Source: Arcticibacter sp.
GTDB taxonomy: Bacteria > Bacteroidota > Bacteroidia > 2-12-FULL-35-15
Reading direction: 5' to 3'
DNA length: 64,000 nucleotides
Assembly (NCBI GenBank): GCA_021155045.1
Contig: JAJNQB010000014.1
Coordinates: forward strand, 124,001 to 188,000
Shown here in pieces: positions 42,142-51,977 of this stretch (position 1 is its first letter; each line of letters opens with the position of its first letter). The position numbers and the translations under genes were made by a program. The notes under the pieces are model-generated. The model was not told the origin of the DNA and ran no database searches. It was given only the letters and a program-made list of their open reading frames with translations.

Positions 42142-44862
42142 TTAACGTATTAAAGTAATGTTACCTTTTTTGTTTACATCAAAAACTTTTTTAGGTGCTG
42201 CAACATTATCTCCTTCTGCAACATACTCGGCTTTGATAAAGTAAACAAATACTGCAGGGTCTAATTGTTTTCCTTTGTAAACACCATCCCAACAGAATGA
42301 AGGCGTTTTTGATTCAAAAACTTTTTCTCCCCAACGGTCGAAAATCATGATTTCGAATTTGCTAACACAATCGTCCCAACCATATAAACAAAGTTTATCG
42401 TTTATACCATCGCCATCAGGAGTAAATGCATTTGGAACAATTAAATTTCTATTGCTCGGACAAGGAATTTCAATGTTCACACGAACACAAGCACTATCAA
42501 TACAGCCATCTGCTGTTGTAACAGTAACGCAATATGTTGTCGATTCAGTTGGCGATGCATTAGTTGTATCACATGTAGCACAGCTTAAATCGGTTGGAGG
42601 ATTCCAAGTGTAGCTTCCGCCTCCTGTAGCATAAATAGTAGTTGTAGCACCTATATACATTAATACATCTGAGCTAGTTGTAACCACTGGCATAGGGTTA
42701 ATAGTGAAACTTGCCGTATTCGAACCAGCTGCCATACACAATGCATTGTTTTGAGCTACTGAATAGGTTATTGTATATGTTCCAACCGAACTTGCAGAAA
42801 CTGAAATCATTCCCGTAACAGGATCGATAGTTAGTCCAGAAGGTGTTGCAGAAAACGTTCCTCCTGTTGTAATATTTGTATCCAATGTAGGATATACATT
42901 TGGGTCGTTTGCACAAACAGGTGTATTGTAAGTGAAGTTCGTGTTTGGCGTAGATAATGGTGTAATTGTAATGGTTGCTGTGCTTGAGCCAGCAGCTCCA
43001 CAGGCGGTTGCCGCTACATTATATGTTACAGTATAGGTGCCAGCTGTACTTGCAGATAAATTTATAACACCAGTACTAGAATTTACAGATAATCCTGCTG
43101 TTGAAGAATATGTTCCTCCAGTTGTAAAACCAGCAACACCAGTTGGGTTGGGGTTTGTATCTGTAATACAAACAGGACTTGTATAAGCAAAACCAGTTGT
43201 AGGTGTAGAAACACTTCCAACAGTTACTGTAACTGTATCTTGCGAAGGGCAAGTTCCGCCAATCATGTAAGTAATAACAAAAGCTCCTGCACCAGAAACG
43301 GATGGGTCAAACGTTCCATTTGTAGTATTGGTGATTCCTGTTCCACTCCAGGTTCCTCCAGAAGCAGCAGCAGTTAAATTGAATGGTGCAGCGTTTGCAC
43401 AAACAAGTGGTGGCTGGTTTATAGTTGCACTTGCAGAACTTAAAACTGTTATTAATACAGTATCTTGAGTTGAGCAAGGAGCACCAGGGTTTAATGTGTA
43501 TGTGATGATATGATTACCTGCTCCAGCTGTTGCTGGATTAAACTGATTGCCCGTAACACCAGGTCCTGTCCATGTTCCGCCAGTACTATCAGCAGTGAGC
43601 GTGACTGGTGGAGAAGTAGTACACATTTGTGGTACTTGTGTGATAACAGGTGGATTACCACCTCCAGTAGTTGGTTCAACAACAAACGTAAATGAAACAG
43701 GATTGTAACAACTATTAACTGGTGTACCCGTTACAGTATATGTTGTAGTTGTTCCCGGATTCGCATTAACCGTAGGTCCAGTAGTAGAAGAAAGTCCTGT
43801 TCCTGGACTCCAGCTCCAAGTAAAAGAATTTACAGTACTTCCTTGAACAGAAATAGGAGTTGATCCGCAGGCCCTAACTGTATCTGTATAAGGCGTACAT
43901 GCAGATGGCGGTGCACCAGCAGCACCGGGGTAATCTAAATACATTAAATTATTAATAGCAGCTGCTGAAGATGCAGCATTTAAGATAACAACATATTTAA
44001 AAGTCTGCGTTGCTCCAGGAGCTAAATTTTGAATCCGATATGCAATGGCAATAGCTTCATCCATAAATACAGAACTACCTACAGCTGAATTAAATCCTGT
44101 ACCATTCCATAAATCGGAGGCATCTCGGTTCGAAAATCCACCATGAGCAACTCTATATTCAGGACCGGTTCCAGCAAACCCCATATAAGAGTTCCAAGGA
44201 TTTGATTGAGTTGCACTCACATGAGCTAGGTTACAAGCGCCAGAAGTAGGTTGTGCTACAATTGTGTTTTGTGTTGTATAATCAAAACTTAATTCTACAT
44301 TGTTATCAGGATCCACATTTCTGTAATAATACATTAGTGGGATGTTTGCCGTAGTATTATTTTTAATTGAAACAGTTGTTGTATAGTATAAATCGTTGGT
44401 TTGCAAAAAATAGTTAATGGTAAAATGCAAATCAGTTCCTGTGGTAGCATTACCTTCCCATGTTGCAGATATACAACTTCCAACAATTGTAAAATTTGTG
44501 ATTGAGCCGGGTATATCTACTTGATAATTACAGTTATTACTTCCCGCAGCAATAGAAGTATTTCCAATTTCGAAACCCCATCCATTTTCAGGTGTTCCAG
44601 GGGTAAAAAAATCCCCATCAAATGTTGCCCATCCATTTACTTGTGGGTTGGCAACAAATCCGAAAAAATTGGTAGCGGAGCGTGGATGCATGCCTGCCAA
44701 AGGGGGAGAGGTTGTTGTGTTTACGCCTTCGTATCCTCCAGAGCCAGCAATTCCAACTTCAACACTTGTACCTTTGATGTAGGCATCAGGACCCACCATT
44801 TGTGCTTTTAACAATGCTGTTTGTATCAATGCAATGAAAAGCAAAAAGTAAATTTTTTTCAT
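42142..44862 (-). CDS. Surface protein with Ig-like repeats and type B T9SS (CHU_C) sorting domain
   Basis: I place the start at the ATG 44860-44862 (MKKIYFLLFIALIQTALLKAQ, a clear signal peptide), giving 906 residues; the frame can extend 31 codons further but those add a charged stretch ahead of the signal. The N-terminal 320 residues resemble a beta-sandwich surface module. Then come Ig/PKD-like repeats with VCANAAPF, GGTWSGTG and GTYTVTYNV text. The type B sorting domain ends it (VPNAFTPDGDGINDKLCL, FEIMIFDRWGEKVFES, CWDGVYKGKQLDPAVFVYF, KKGNITLIR). Its PorP/SprF partner is the next gene. Confidence 0.88.
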   Translation of the reverse strand: MKKIYFLLFIALIQTALLKAQMVGPDAYIKGTSVEVGIAGSGGYEGVNTTTSPPLAGMHPRSATNFFGFVANPQVNGWATFDGDFFTPGTPENGWGFEIGNTSIAAGSNNCNYQVDIPGSITNFTIVGSCISATWEGNATTGTDLHFTINYFLQTNDLYYTTTVSIKNNTTANIPLMYYYRNVDPDNNVELSFDYTTQNTIVAQPTSGACNLAHVSATQSNPWNSYMGFAGTGPEYRVAHGGFSNRDASDLWNGTGFNSAVGSSVFMDEAIAIAYRIQNLAPGATQTFKYVVILNAASSAAAINNLMYLDYPGAAGAPPSACTPYTDTVRACGSTPISVQGSTVNSFTWSWSPGTGLSSTTGPTVNANPGTTTTYTVTGTPVNSCYNPVSFTFVVEPTTGGGNPPVITQVPQMCTTSPPVTLTADSTGGTWTGPGVTGNQFNPATAGAGNHIITYTLNPGAPCSTQDTVLITVLSSASATINQPPLVCANAAPFNLTAAASGGTWSGTGITNTTNGTFDPSVSGAGAFVITYMIGGTCPSQDTVTVTVGSVSTPTTGFAYTSPVCITDTNPNPTGVAGFTTGGTYSSTAGLSVNSSTGVINLSASTAGTYTVTYNVAATACGAAGSSTATITITPLSTPNTNFTYNTPVCANDPNVYPTLDTNITTGGTFSATPSGLTIDPVTGMISVSASSVGTYTITYSVAQNNALCMAAGSNTASFTINPMPVVTTSSDVLMYIGATTTIYATGGGSYTWNPPTDLSCATCDTTNASPTESTTYCVTVTTADGCIDSACVRVNIEIPCPSNRNLIVPNAFTPDGDGINDKLCLYGWDDCVSKFEIMIFDRWGEKVFESKTPSFCWDGVYKGKQLDPAVFVYFIKAEYVAEGDNVAAPKKVFDVNKKGNITLIR

Positions 44863-45152
44863 TAGTAAATGTAATTTTTGTTTTATTGAGTATGTCAATG
44901 ATGCTTTTTTATTCGATAAAGTTGCATAAAAATACGATAAAATTTGATTCACCAAAACCTTAAATTTTAGTCTTAAAATAAATCTAATTTATAATTATTT
45001 TAAATAAGCATCGAATCTCCTATGTTTAAACATATTTGTCTGCTATCTGTTTTAATAAAACAAACGAAAACATTAATTACTTGATAAAAAGCATTTTGAA
45101 TTATACATTTGTCGCTCAATTATAATATTTCTATTTTAATTTCAAAAAAAAT
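44863..45152. other. Divergent intergenic region between the adhesin operon and sdhC
   Basis: About 290 AT-rich bases separate the adhesin start and sdhC. Apart from the sdhC promoter at 45081-45111 I see no gene, terminator or repeat in it. Confidence 0.6.
45081..45111 (+). promoter_or_regulatory. Promoter of the sdhCAB operon
   Basis: TTG at 45081-45083, a 20-base spacer and TACATTTG at 45104-45111 match the Bacteroidota consensus, 41 bases ahead of the sdhC start. Confidence 0.7.
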
Positions 45153-45824
45153 ATGAGTACATCATCTAATAAATTTCTTCAATCTTCACTTGGAAAAAAA
45201 TTATTAATGGGCTTAACAGGTCTTTTTTTAGTGTCTTTCTTGGTAATTCACGTTTCAATAAATGCCTGTATATATTTTAATGATAGTGGTGAAACGTTTA
45301 ATGCTGCTGCACATTTTATGGCACATAATCCAGTAATCAGAATTATAGAAATTGGATTATTTGTTGGTTTAATTTTACACATGGTTCAAGCCTTGGTTTT
45401 AACAATGCAAAATAATAAAGCTCGTCCAGTAAAATATGCGGTACCTGCCGGTAATGTGAGTAGTAAATGGTATTCTCGTTCAATGGGAATTTTGGGTTCT
45501 TTATTACTATTGTTTTTAGTGGTGCATTTAGCTAATTTTTGGATTCCAACAAAACAAGCAGTATTTGCTGGTCATGAACATAACACATTTGAAGGATTAA
45601 AAGAAGTATTCTCAAAATGGTACTTTGTTGCCATTTATATGGTGGGAGTTTTAAGTCTTGGTTACCATTTATTACATGGCTTTCAATCAGCTTTCCAATC
45701 ATTAGGATTGAATCATAAAAAATATACTCCAATGATTAAATCATTTGGTTTTTGGTTTTCAATCATTATTTCATTGTTGTTCGCATCTATGCCAATAACA
45801 ATGTTTTTAGGGTTAATTAAGTAA
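45153..45824 (+). CDS. sdhC: Succinate dehydrogenase cytochrome b subunit
   Basis: The 223-residue membrane protein has five predicted helices and belongs to the single-subunit di-haem cytochrome b558 type (residues LLMGLTGLFLVSFLVIHVSIN at the N-terminus). Conserved His lie in VIHVS, AHFMAHNP, LHMVQ, VVHLANFW and GYHLLHGFQSAFQSLGL, candidates for haem ligation. It anchors SdhAB to the inner membrane and passes electrons to menaquinone. A four-helix-bundle gene sits between it and sdhA. Confidence 0.92.
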   Translation: MSTSSNKFLQSSLGKKLLMGLTGLFLVSFLVIHVSINACIYFNDSGETFNAAAHFMAHNPVIRIIEIGLFVGLILHMVQALVLTMQNNKARPVKYAVPAGNVSSKWYSRSMGILGSLLLLFLVVHLANFWIPTKQAVFAGHEHNTFEGLKEVFSKWYFVAIYMVGVLSLGYHLLHGFQSAFQSLGLNHKKYTPMIKSFGFWFSIIISLLFASMPITMFLGLIK

Positions 45825-45840
45825 ATTGACAAATTGATGT

Positions 45841-46316
45841 ATTGTTAAATTGTTAGGAGGCAGTGGAGCAAGAAAAAAGATATTTGAAATTAAATGATAT
45901 AGAATGTTATAAAACAGCATTTCATTTAAGTAACAAAGTTTGGAATACAGTAATGAATTGGGATAGATTAGTGCAGAATATAGTTGGCGAACAATTTATT
46001 AGAGCAACGGATTCAATATCAGCTAATATTGCCGAAGGGTTTGGACGATATGGAAAGAAAGACAAAATTAAATTTTATAGAATTGCTTATGCATCGATGC
46101 TTGAAAGTTTAGATTGGAATGAGAAGGCAAAAGCGAGAAATTTGATTAGTAAAGTAGAATACAATTATTTGTTTGATGAATTACAGAAATTACCAAAAGC
46201 TATTAATTCATTGATAAAGTTTACAAACGAAAAACTAAAAAATCAAAATAGAAAATCGATTGTTGAGTAAAGCACAACAATAATTAACAATATAACAATT
46301 ATAACAATTTAGCAAT
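45841..46316. repeat. Inverted repeats flanking the four-helix-bundle gene
   Basis: ATTGTTAAATTGTTA (45841-45855) and TAACAATTTAGCAAT (46302-46316) are inverted repeats matching at 14 of 15 positions. They bracket only the 135-residue gene inside the sdh operon, suggesting the gene arrived as a discrete insertion. No transposase is present. Confidence 0.65.
45863..46270 (+). CDS. Four-helix-bundle protein of the 23S rRNA intervening-sequence (S23) family
   Basis: The 135-residue protein matches the four-helix-bundle family first seen in 23S rRNA intervening sequences: IECYKTAFHLSNKVWNTVM, the hallmark QFIRATDSISANIAEGFGRYGKKDKIKFYRIAYASMLES (in pieces), and a closing helix. The family is abundant in Bacteroidota and its function is unknown. 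The start is a GTG with an AGGAGG 4 bases upstream, unusual because Bacteroidota seldom use strong Shine-Dalgarno sites. It is embedded in the sdh operon between inverted repeats. Confidence 0.9.
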   Translation: MEQEKRYLKLNDIECYKTAFHLSNKVWNTVMNWDRLVQNIVGEQFIRATDSISANIAEGFGRYGKKDKIKFYRIAYASMLESLDWNEKAKARNLISKVEYNYLFDELQKLPKAINSLIKFTNEKLKNQNRKSIVE

Positions 46317-46323
46317 TTATTCA

Positions 46324-48324
<2,001 letters not shown>

Positions 48325-48339
48325 CCCTCCGTGCAACTC

Positions 48340-48413
48340 CTTAAACTCAGTGGTCTCTGTGTTAAAAAAATTACAACACAGAGTTCACAAAGTAAACAGA
48401 GCTACACAGAGAA
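48340..48413. repeat. Degenerate ACACAGAG palindromic repeat between sdhA and sdhB
   Basis: CTCTGTGTT (48355-48363) and AACACAGAG (48375-48383) form a 9-bp inverted repeat with an 11-base spacer. Further ACAGAG-like copies follow up to 48411. This matches the widespread CACAGAG/CTCTGTG type of dispersed repeat found in many bacteria. Confidence 0.75.
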
Positions 48414-48425
48414 AAATTAAATGTT

Positions 48426-49181
48426 ATGAATGGAAATATGAATTTAACGCTAAAAGTTTGGCGTCAAAAAAATGCAAAAACAACTGGGAAATTAGAAACA
48501 TACAAGATGTCTGATATTTCTCCAGATATGTCGTTTTTAGAAATGTTTGATGTTTTGAACGAGCAATTAATTACAAAAGGTGAAGAACCGATTGCATTTG
48601 ATCACGATTGTCGCGAAGGTATTTGTGGTATGTGTAGCATGTACATCAATGGTCGTGCACATGGACCCAAATCAGCAATTACTACTTGTCAATTACATAT
48701 GCGTTCATTTAAAGATGGTGATACCATTGTAGTAGAGCCATGGAGAGCAGCAGCTTTTCCTGTAATAAAAGATTTAACAGTTGATAGAAGTGCGTTCGAT
48801 AGAATTATTTCTAAAGGAGGTTTTATATCTGTGAATACAGGAAATGCGCAAGATGCAAATAGCTTACCTATTCCAAAGCCAGATGCCGATGCTTCGTTTG
48901 AAGCAGCAGCTTGTATTGGCTGTGGAGCTTGTGTTGCAACTTGTAAAAATTCATCAGCAATGTTATTTGTTTCTGCAAAAATTTCACAATTAGCATTGTT
49001 ACCACAAGGACAAGTAGAACGCATTTCACGTGCTAAAAACATGGTAGCGCAAATGGATGATGAAGGTTTCGGAAGCTGTACCAATACTGGCGCTTGTGAA
49101 GTAGAATGCCCTAAAGGAATTTCATTAGAAAATATTGCTAGGATGAATCGTGAATTTTTTATGGCAAATGTGAAAGAATAA
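48426..49181 (+). CDS. sdhB: Succinate dehydrogenase iron-sulfur subunit
   Basis: The 251-residue protein carries electrons from FAD to the membrane subunit. Its three clusters are visible: the plant-type [2Fe-2S] site in CREGICGMCSMYING with a later Cys in TTCQLHM, and two ferredoxin-type sites in CIGCGACVATCKNS and CTNTGACEVECPKG. The pattern is the Bacteroides/Wolinella SdhB form. ATG 48426 and in-frame ATG 48438 are both possible; I use the first. It ends the sdh operon with an intrinsic terminator 25 bases later. Confidence 0.96.
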   Translation: MNGNMNLTLKVWRQKNAKTTGKLETYKMSDISPDMSFLEMFDVLNEQLITKGEEPIAFDHDCREGICGMCSMYINGRAHGPKSAITTCQLHMRSFKDGDTIVVEPWRAAAFPVIKDLTVDRSAFDRIISKGGFISVNTGNAQDANSLPIPKPDADASFEAAACIGCGACVATCKNSSAMLFVSAKISQLALLPQGQVERISRAKNMVAQMDDEGFGSCTNTGACEVECPKGISLENIARMNREFFMANVKE

Positions 49182-49206
49182 TTTGGGTTAAAAGATAAAT
49201 TAAGTT

Positions 49207-49239
49207 AAAAGCCAACTGAAATTTTCAGCTGGCTTTTTT
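49207..49239 (+). terminator. Intrinsic terminator of sdhCAB
   Basis: AAAAGCCA.CTGAA pairs with TTCAG.TGGCTTTT (one A/C mismatch) around a 3-base loop and is followed by further T. Confidence 0.85.
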
Positions 49240-49259
49240 GTTTTTATTAACTTTAATCT

Positions 49260-50258
49260 ATGAAACAAGTATTAAGCATTTCTTTTTTATTGCTTTTTGT
49301 ATCGTGTAATTATAATTCGGGATACGACTATTTGAAAGAGAAACCCAAGCCAATAAATTACGAAGTAGTTTCAAAGTCGGATTTTTTGTTGCCAGAAAAT
49401 ATAAATTTCAGAATTGATTCATTGCATCGACAATTGAACTTTTTATTTGCTCTTAAAAATTTAAAAATTAATTATCCTATAAATAAGCAATACAACGATA
49501 CTCTCTATAAAACAGCATTTGTATTTGAATTTTATAACAATGGAAAGATTATTGAATCGGATTATAATTATTTTAAAAATACTTTGTGCTGGAAAATCGA
49601 TTCATTAAACACGTCAAAAAAATTACACGTTGTTTCCGATACCGTAAACCTAAAACAAGGATGTTCGATTGCTTTTAAGTTGCCACTTTATGCATTTCAT
49701 CAATTAAAAAAAGGGAAACAAACAATAGAACTGAAAATACATCAAGAATATTGGGTGGATGATTTATATATTCAAGGAGAAAGAGGAACACAGAATCATA
49801 TTCATATTTCCGAAAAAAAAATTTTGCTTTATGCTTCTGTTAAGTTTGAAATAATTGTTCCTGCTATTTTTAAAACCAACATTATTGGTTATGGCTTAGA
49901 ACTTAGAAATGATTCCACGTTCAGCCCTGTGGGAATGGATAACACCATATGGAATAGCAGCTATCCCGATATTTATTGGACGATTTTCTATCCAACCGAT
50001 TATCCTTATTGTCAAACTCCTTATCAAACATCAACGGATACATACACAGGGAAGGATACATTTACCTTGTACCATTATTATTTTAATGATAGCATCGGCA
50101 TAGGCGTATATGACCATGATAATTTATCGAGAGATGATGCGATGGGTTATGCTGTCGAAAAAATATATGCTTCAAAAAAAGCAATGTTTAAGCGTTTTTC
50201 TTTTGATGCAATTAAAACATTTGAATGTATGGTAAAGCAAGAAGGAGTGTGTAATTAA
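49260..50258 (+). CDS. Lipoprotein with C2-like C-terminal region
   Basis: The 332-residue protein has a lipoprotein signal with lipobox-like FVSC (Cys16), so it is likely membrane-anchored by lipid. The middle is beta-rich with no motif I recognise. The C-terminal part (about residues 230-310) reads IYWTIFYPTDYPYCQTP..., then YHYYFNDSIGIGVYDHDNLSRDDAMGY. That order of aromatic strands followed by VYDHDN...DDAMG looks like a C2 domain calcium loop. This is a pattern inference. GldH was considered but length and motifs do not fit. The gene is monocistronic after the sdh terminator. Confidence 0.75.
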   Translation: MKQVLSISFLLLFVSCNYNSGYDYLKEKPKPINYEVVSKSDFLLPENINFRIDSLHRQLNFLFALKNLKINYPINKQYNDTLYKTAFVFEFYNNGKIIESDYNYFKNTLCWKIDSLNTSKKLHVVSDTVNLKQGCSIAFKLPLYAFHQLKKGKQTIELKIHQEYWVDDLYIQGERGTQNHIHISEKKILLYASVKFEIIVPAIFKTNIIGYGLELRNDSTFSPVGMDNTIWNSSYPDIYWTIFYPTDYPYCQTPYQTSTDTYTGKDTFTLYHYYFNDSIGIGVYDHDNLSRDDAMGYAVEKIYASKKAMFKRFSFDAIKTFECMVKQEGVCN

Positions 50259-50264
50259 TCCAAA

Positions 50265-50390
50265 TTATACCAATTGTAATTATAAAATAGTCCTCCGCCT
50301 GAGGCGGATATAATTTTACAGTGGTAAATGCCGTTACAACAAAATAATAGGATAATTTATTGGACTATCTATTTTGTGTAATCGGTATTA
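50265..50390. repeat. Short MITE-like element with terminal inverted repeats and a GC-rich hairpin
   Basis: TTATACC...AATAGTCC (50265-50293) and GGACTAT...GGTATTA (50362-50390) are about 29-base imperfect inverted repeats. Between them lies TCCGCC-TGA-GGCGGA (50294-50308), a perfect 6-bp hairpin that is GC-rich in an AT-rich genome. No reading frame is inside. The right end includes the stop codon of the next minus-strand gene. Confidence 0.55.
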
Positions 50391-51977
50391 AAAATCATCA
50401 TACAGATTACTTAAGTCTGTCCGAATACCAATAAAGAAATAAGGAGTTTGAGTTTTGTTGTACTTACTTTCTTGGATGCGTAAAGCAGCACCCAATTCGA
50501 TTTTTAAATTCATTCGAGTGTCTAAAATATATGCTCCTTTTAATGATGCTGTCATTAAACTAGTTTGAAATCCCTGAGTAGTATAGTTGTTATATTCTTG
50601 AGGTCGGTTCCTATAAGAAATAAAAATATTTTTCCCGTAATCTGTCCCAGTGCTGTCGCCTCCATATAGCGCATATTGGAATTTTCCTTCTATGAATAAG
50701 CGTTTATATCTGTAATTAATAAATGAAACTGTTTCCCAAAAATTTGCTCCAAGTGGGTGTGCCAATGGTTGATTCATATGGCTGTAATTTTGTTGTACAC
50801 TACCATGTGCGTATGTGTATGGGCGAACATAATTGAATTCTGTTTGTAAATTAAAGTGTTTGATTTTAAACATATCAAAACTTTTGAATCCAACTTGAAA
50901 CGCTTGTTTGTTTGCCCACCAACCACTTTGTTTTACAAGCTCTTTTAAATAAAATTCATCAAGTAATAACTGCCCGTATAATTGCTGTTTTTTAAATAAT
51001 TTAATTTTAAAATTCATTCCAACAAAAACGTTGTCGCTAGAGCCTAAAGAATATTCTGTTGGTCTAAAAAAGATAATTGGATTCAAATAATTAATATCAT
51101 AACCTCTATAACGTGTGCTATCGCTTCCTTGCCAAACAACACTTTCGAATACTCCAATCGAAATACGTTTTGTTGCATTCCATCCTAAATAGTGTAATGT
51201 TGCATATTTGTTTAGCCAATCTTTTTTAAATCCAGATGGATGTGTTGCATCTTTCATAATGGTAAACAAATTTACATAGGTTAATTTCCAAACGTTGGTA
51301 GTAAGTTTCATGTAAGGATAAGGAGCACTTGCATCTGATAGAAATAGCGAGCGATAACCATCGCCCCAAAAATGTTTATCTTGCCCAACTTGGATATTAA
51401 ATATTTTATTTGGGGAGTAGGATAAATAACCTGAAAAATATTGATAAGCATATCCGGGATTCAAACTATCATATTTTGATAAATATGCGTAACCAATTCC
51501 AGGAATAATTTTTGAATCAGAAATAATAGAATCTATATAAGAGGAGTACGTAGCTCGACCAGCCATGACTTTAAAGTTAAATGCAAACTTATCTCCAAAA
51601 TATCCAATCAAATTTCCTCCTATTGCTAAATCATTTGTAAGTCGAGATTGATTACCTGTTTCATACCCAGCATTTGCTGTAACAAGAGGATATAATTCAA
51701 TTTGAGCTTTTGCTTTTTTATCTTGTTCTTCTGCTTTTGTTCCTGCAAGTAAACGGGGGAATACTGCCGTTGAATCTTTAATTTTTTTTATATCAGAAAA
51801 ACGATAAGGTTTAATAAACGTTTGGATGTTTTCTTCCTTGTTATTATAATAGTTATCTATCCCATAAAGAAAATCTCTATTAAGTGTATAGTTTAATTGT
51901 TGTGAAAATAAATTGTTGAATTTCACAAAAAATGAAATGAATAAAAACGAATAAAAAAATATTTTTTTATTTGTCAT
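50388..51977 (-). CDS. RemB-like outer-membrane beta-barrel protein (copy 2)
   Basis: I start it at the ATG 51975-51977 (MTNKKIFFYSFLFISFFVKF, a signal peptide), giving 529 residues; an upstream extension of 24 residues has no signal. The protein shares blocks with the gene at 53096-54802: GYLSYSPNKIFNIQVGQDKHFWGDGYRSLFLSD (in pieces), LAHPLGANFWETVSFINYRYK and a C-terminus YFFIGIRTDLSNLYDDF. It fits the family annotated RemB/Wzi-like, outer-membrane proteins linked to gliding and surface polysaccharide. Its start overlaps the stop of the WecA-type gene by 11 bases, indicating translational coupling. Confidence 0.8.
   Translation of the reverse strand: MTNKKIFFYSFLFISFFVKFNNLFSQQLNYTLNRDFLYGIDNYYNNKEENIQTFIKPYRFSDIKKIKDSTAVFPRLLAGTKAEEQDKKAKAQIELYPLVTANAGYETGNQSRLTNDLAIGGNLIGYFGDKFAFNFKVMAGRATYSSYIDSIISDSKIIPGIGYAYLSKYDSLNPGYAYQYFSGYLSYSPNKIFNIQVGQDKHFWGDGYRSLFLSDASAPYPYMKLTTNVWKLTYVNLFTIMKDATHPSGFKKDWLNKYATLHYLGWNATKRISIGVFESVVWQGSDSTRYRGYDINYLNPIIFFRPTEYSLGSSDNVFVGMNFKIKLFKKQQLYGQLLLDEFYLKELVKQSGWWANKQAFQVGFKSFDMFKIKHFNLQTEFNYVRPYTYAHGSVQQNYSHMNQPLAHPLGANFWETVSFINYRYKRLFIEGKFQYALYGGDSTGTDYGKNIFISYRNRPQEYNNYTTQGFQTSLMTASLKGAYILDTRMNLKIELGAALRIQESKYNKTQTPYFFIGIRTDLSNLYDDF

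Noticed and set aside
44863..44955. 31-codon N-terminal extension of the second CHU_C protein
   Set aside because: The extension would precede a complete signal peptide and is not signal-like; the start at 44862 gives a normal exported protein.
49260..50258. Gliding lipoprotein GldH as identity for the lipoprotein
   Set aside because: It is roughly twice the length expected for GldH and ends in a C2-like pattern that GldH does not have.
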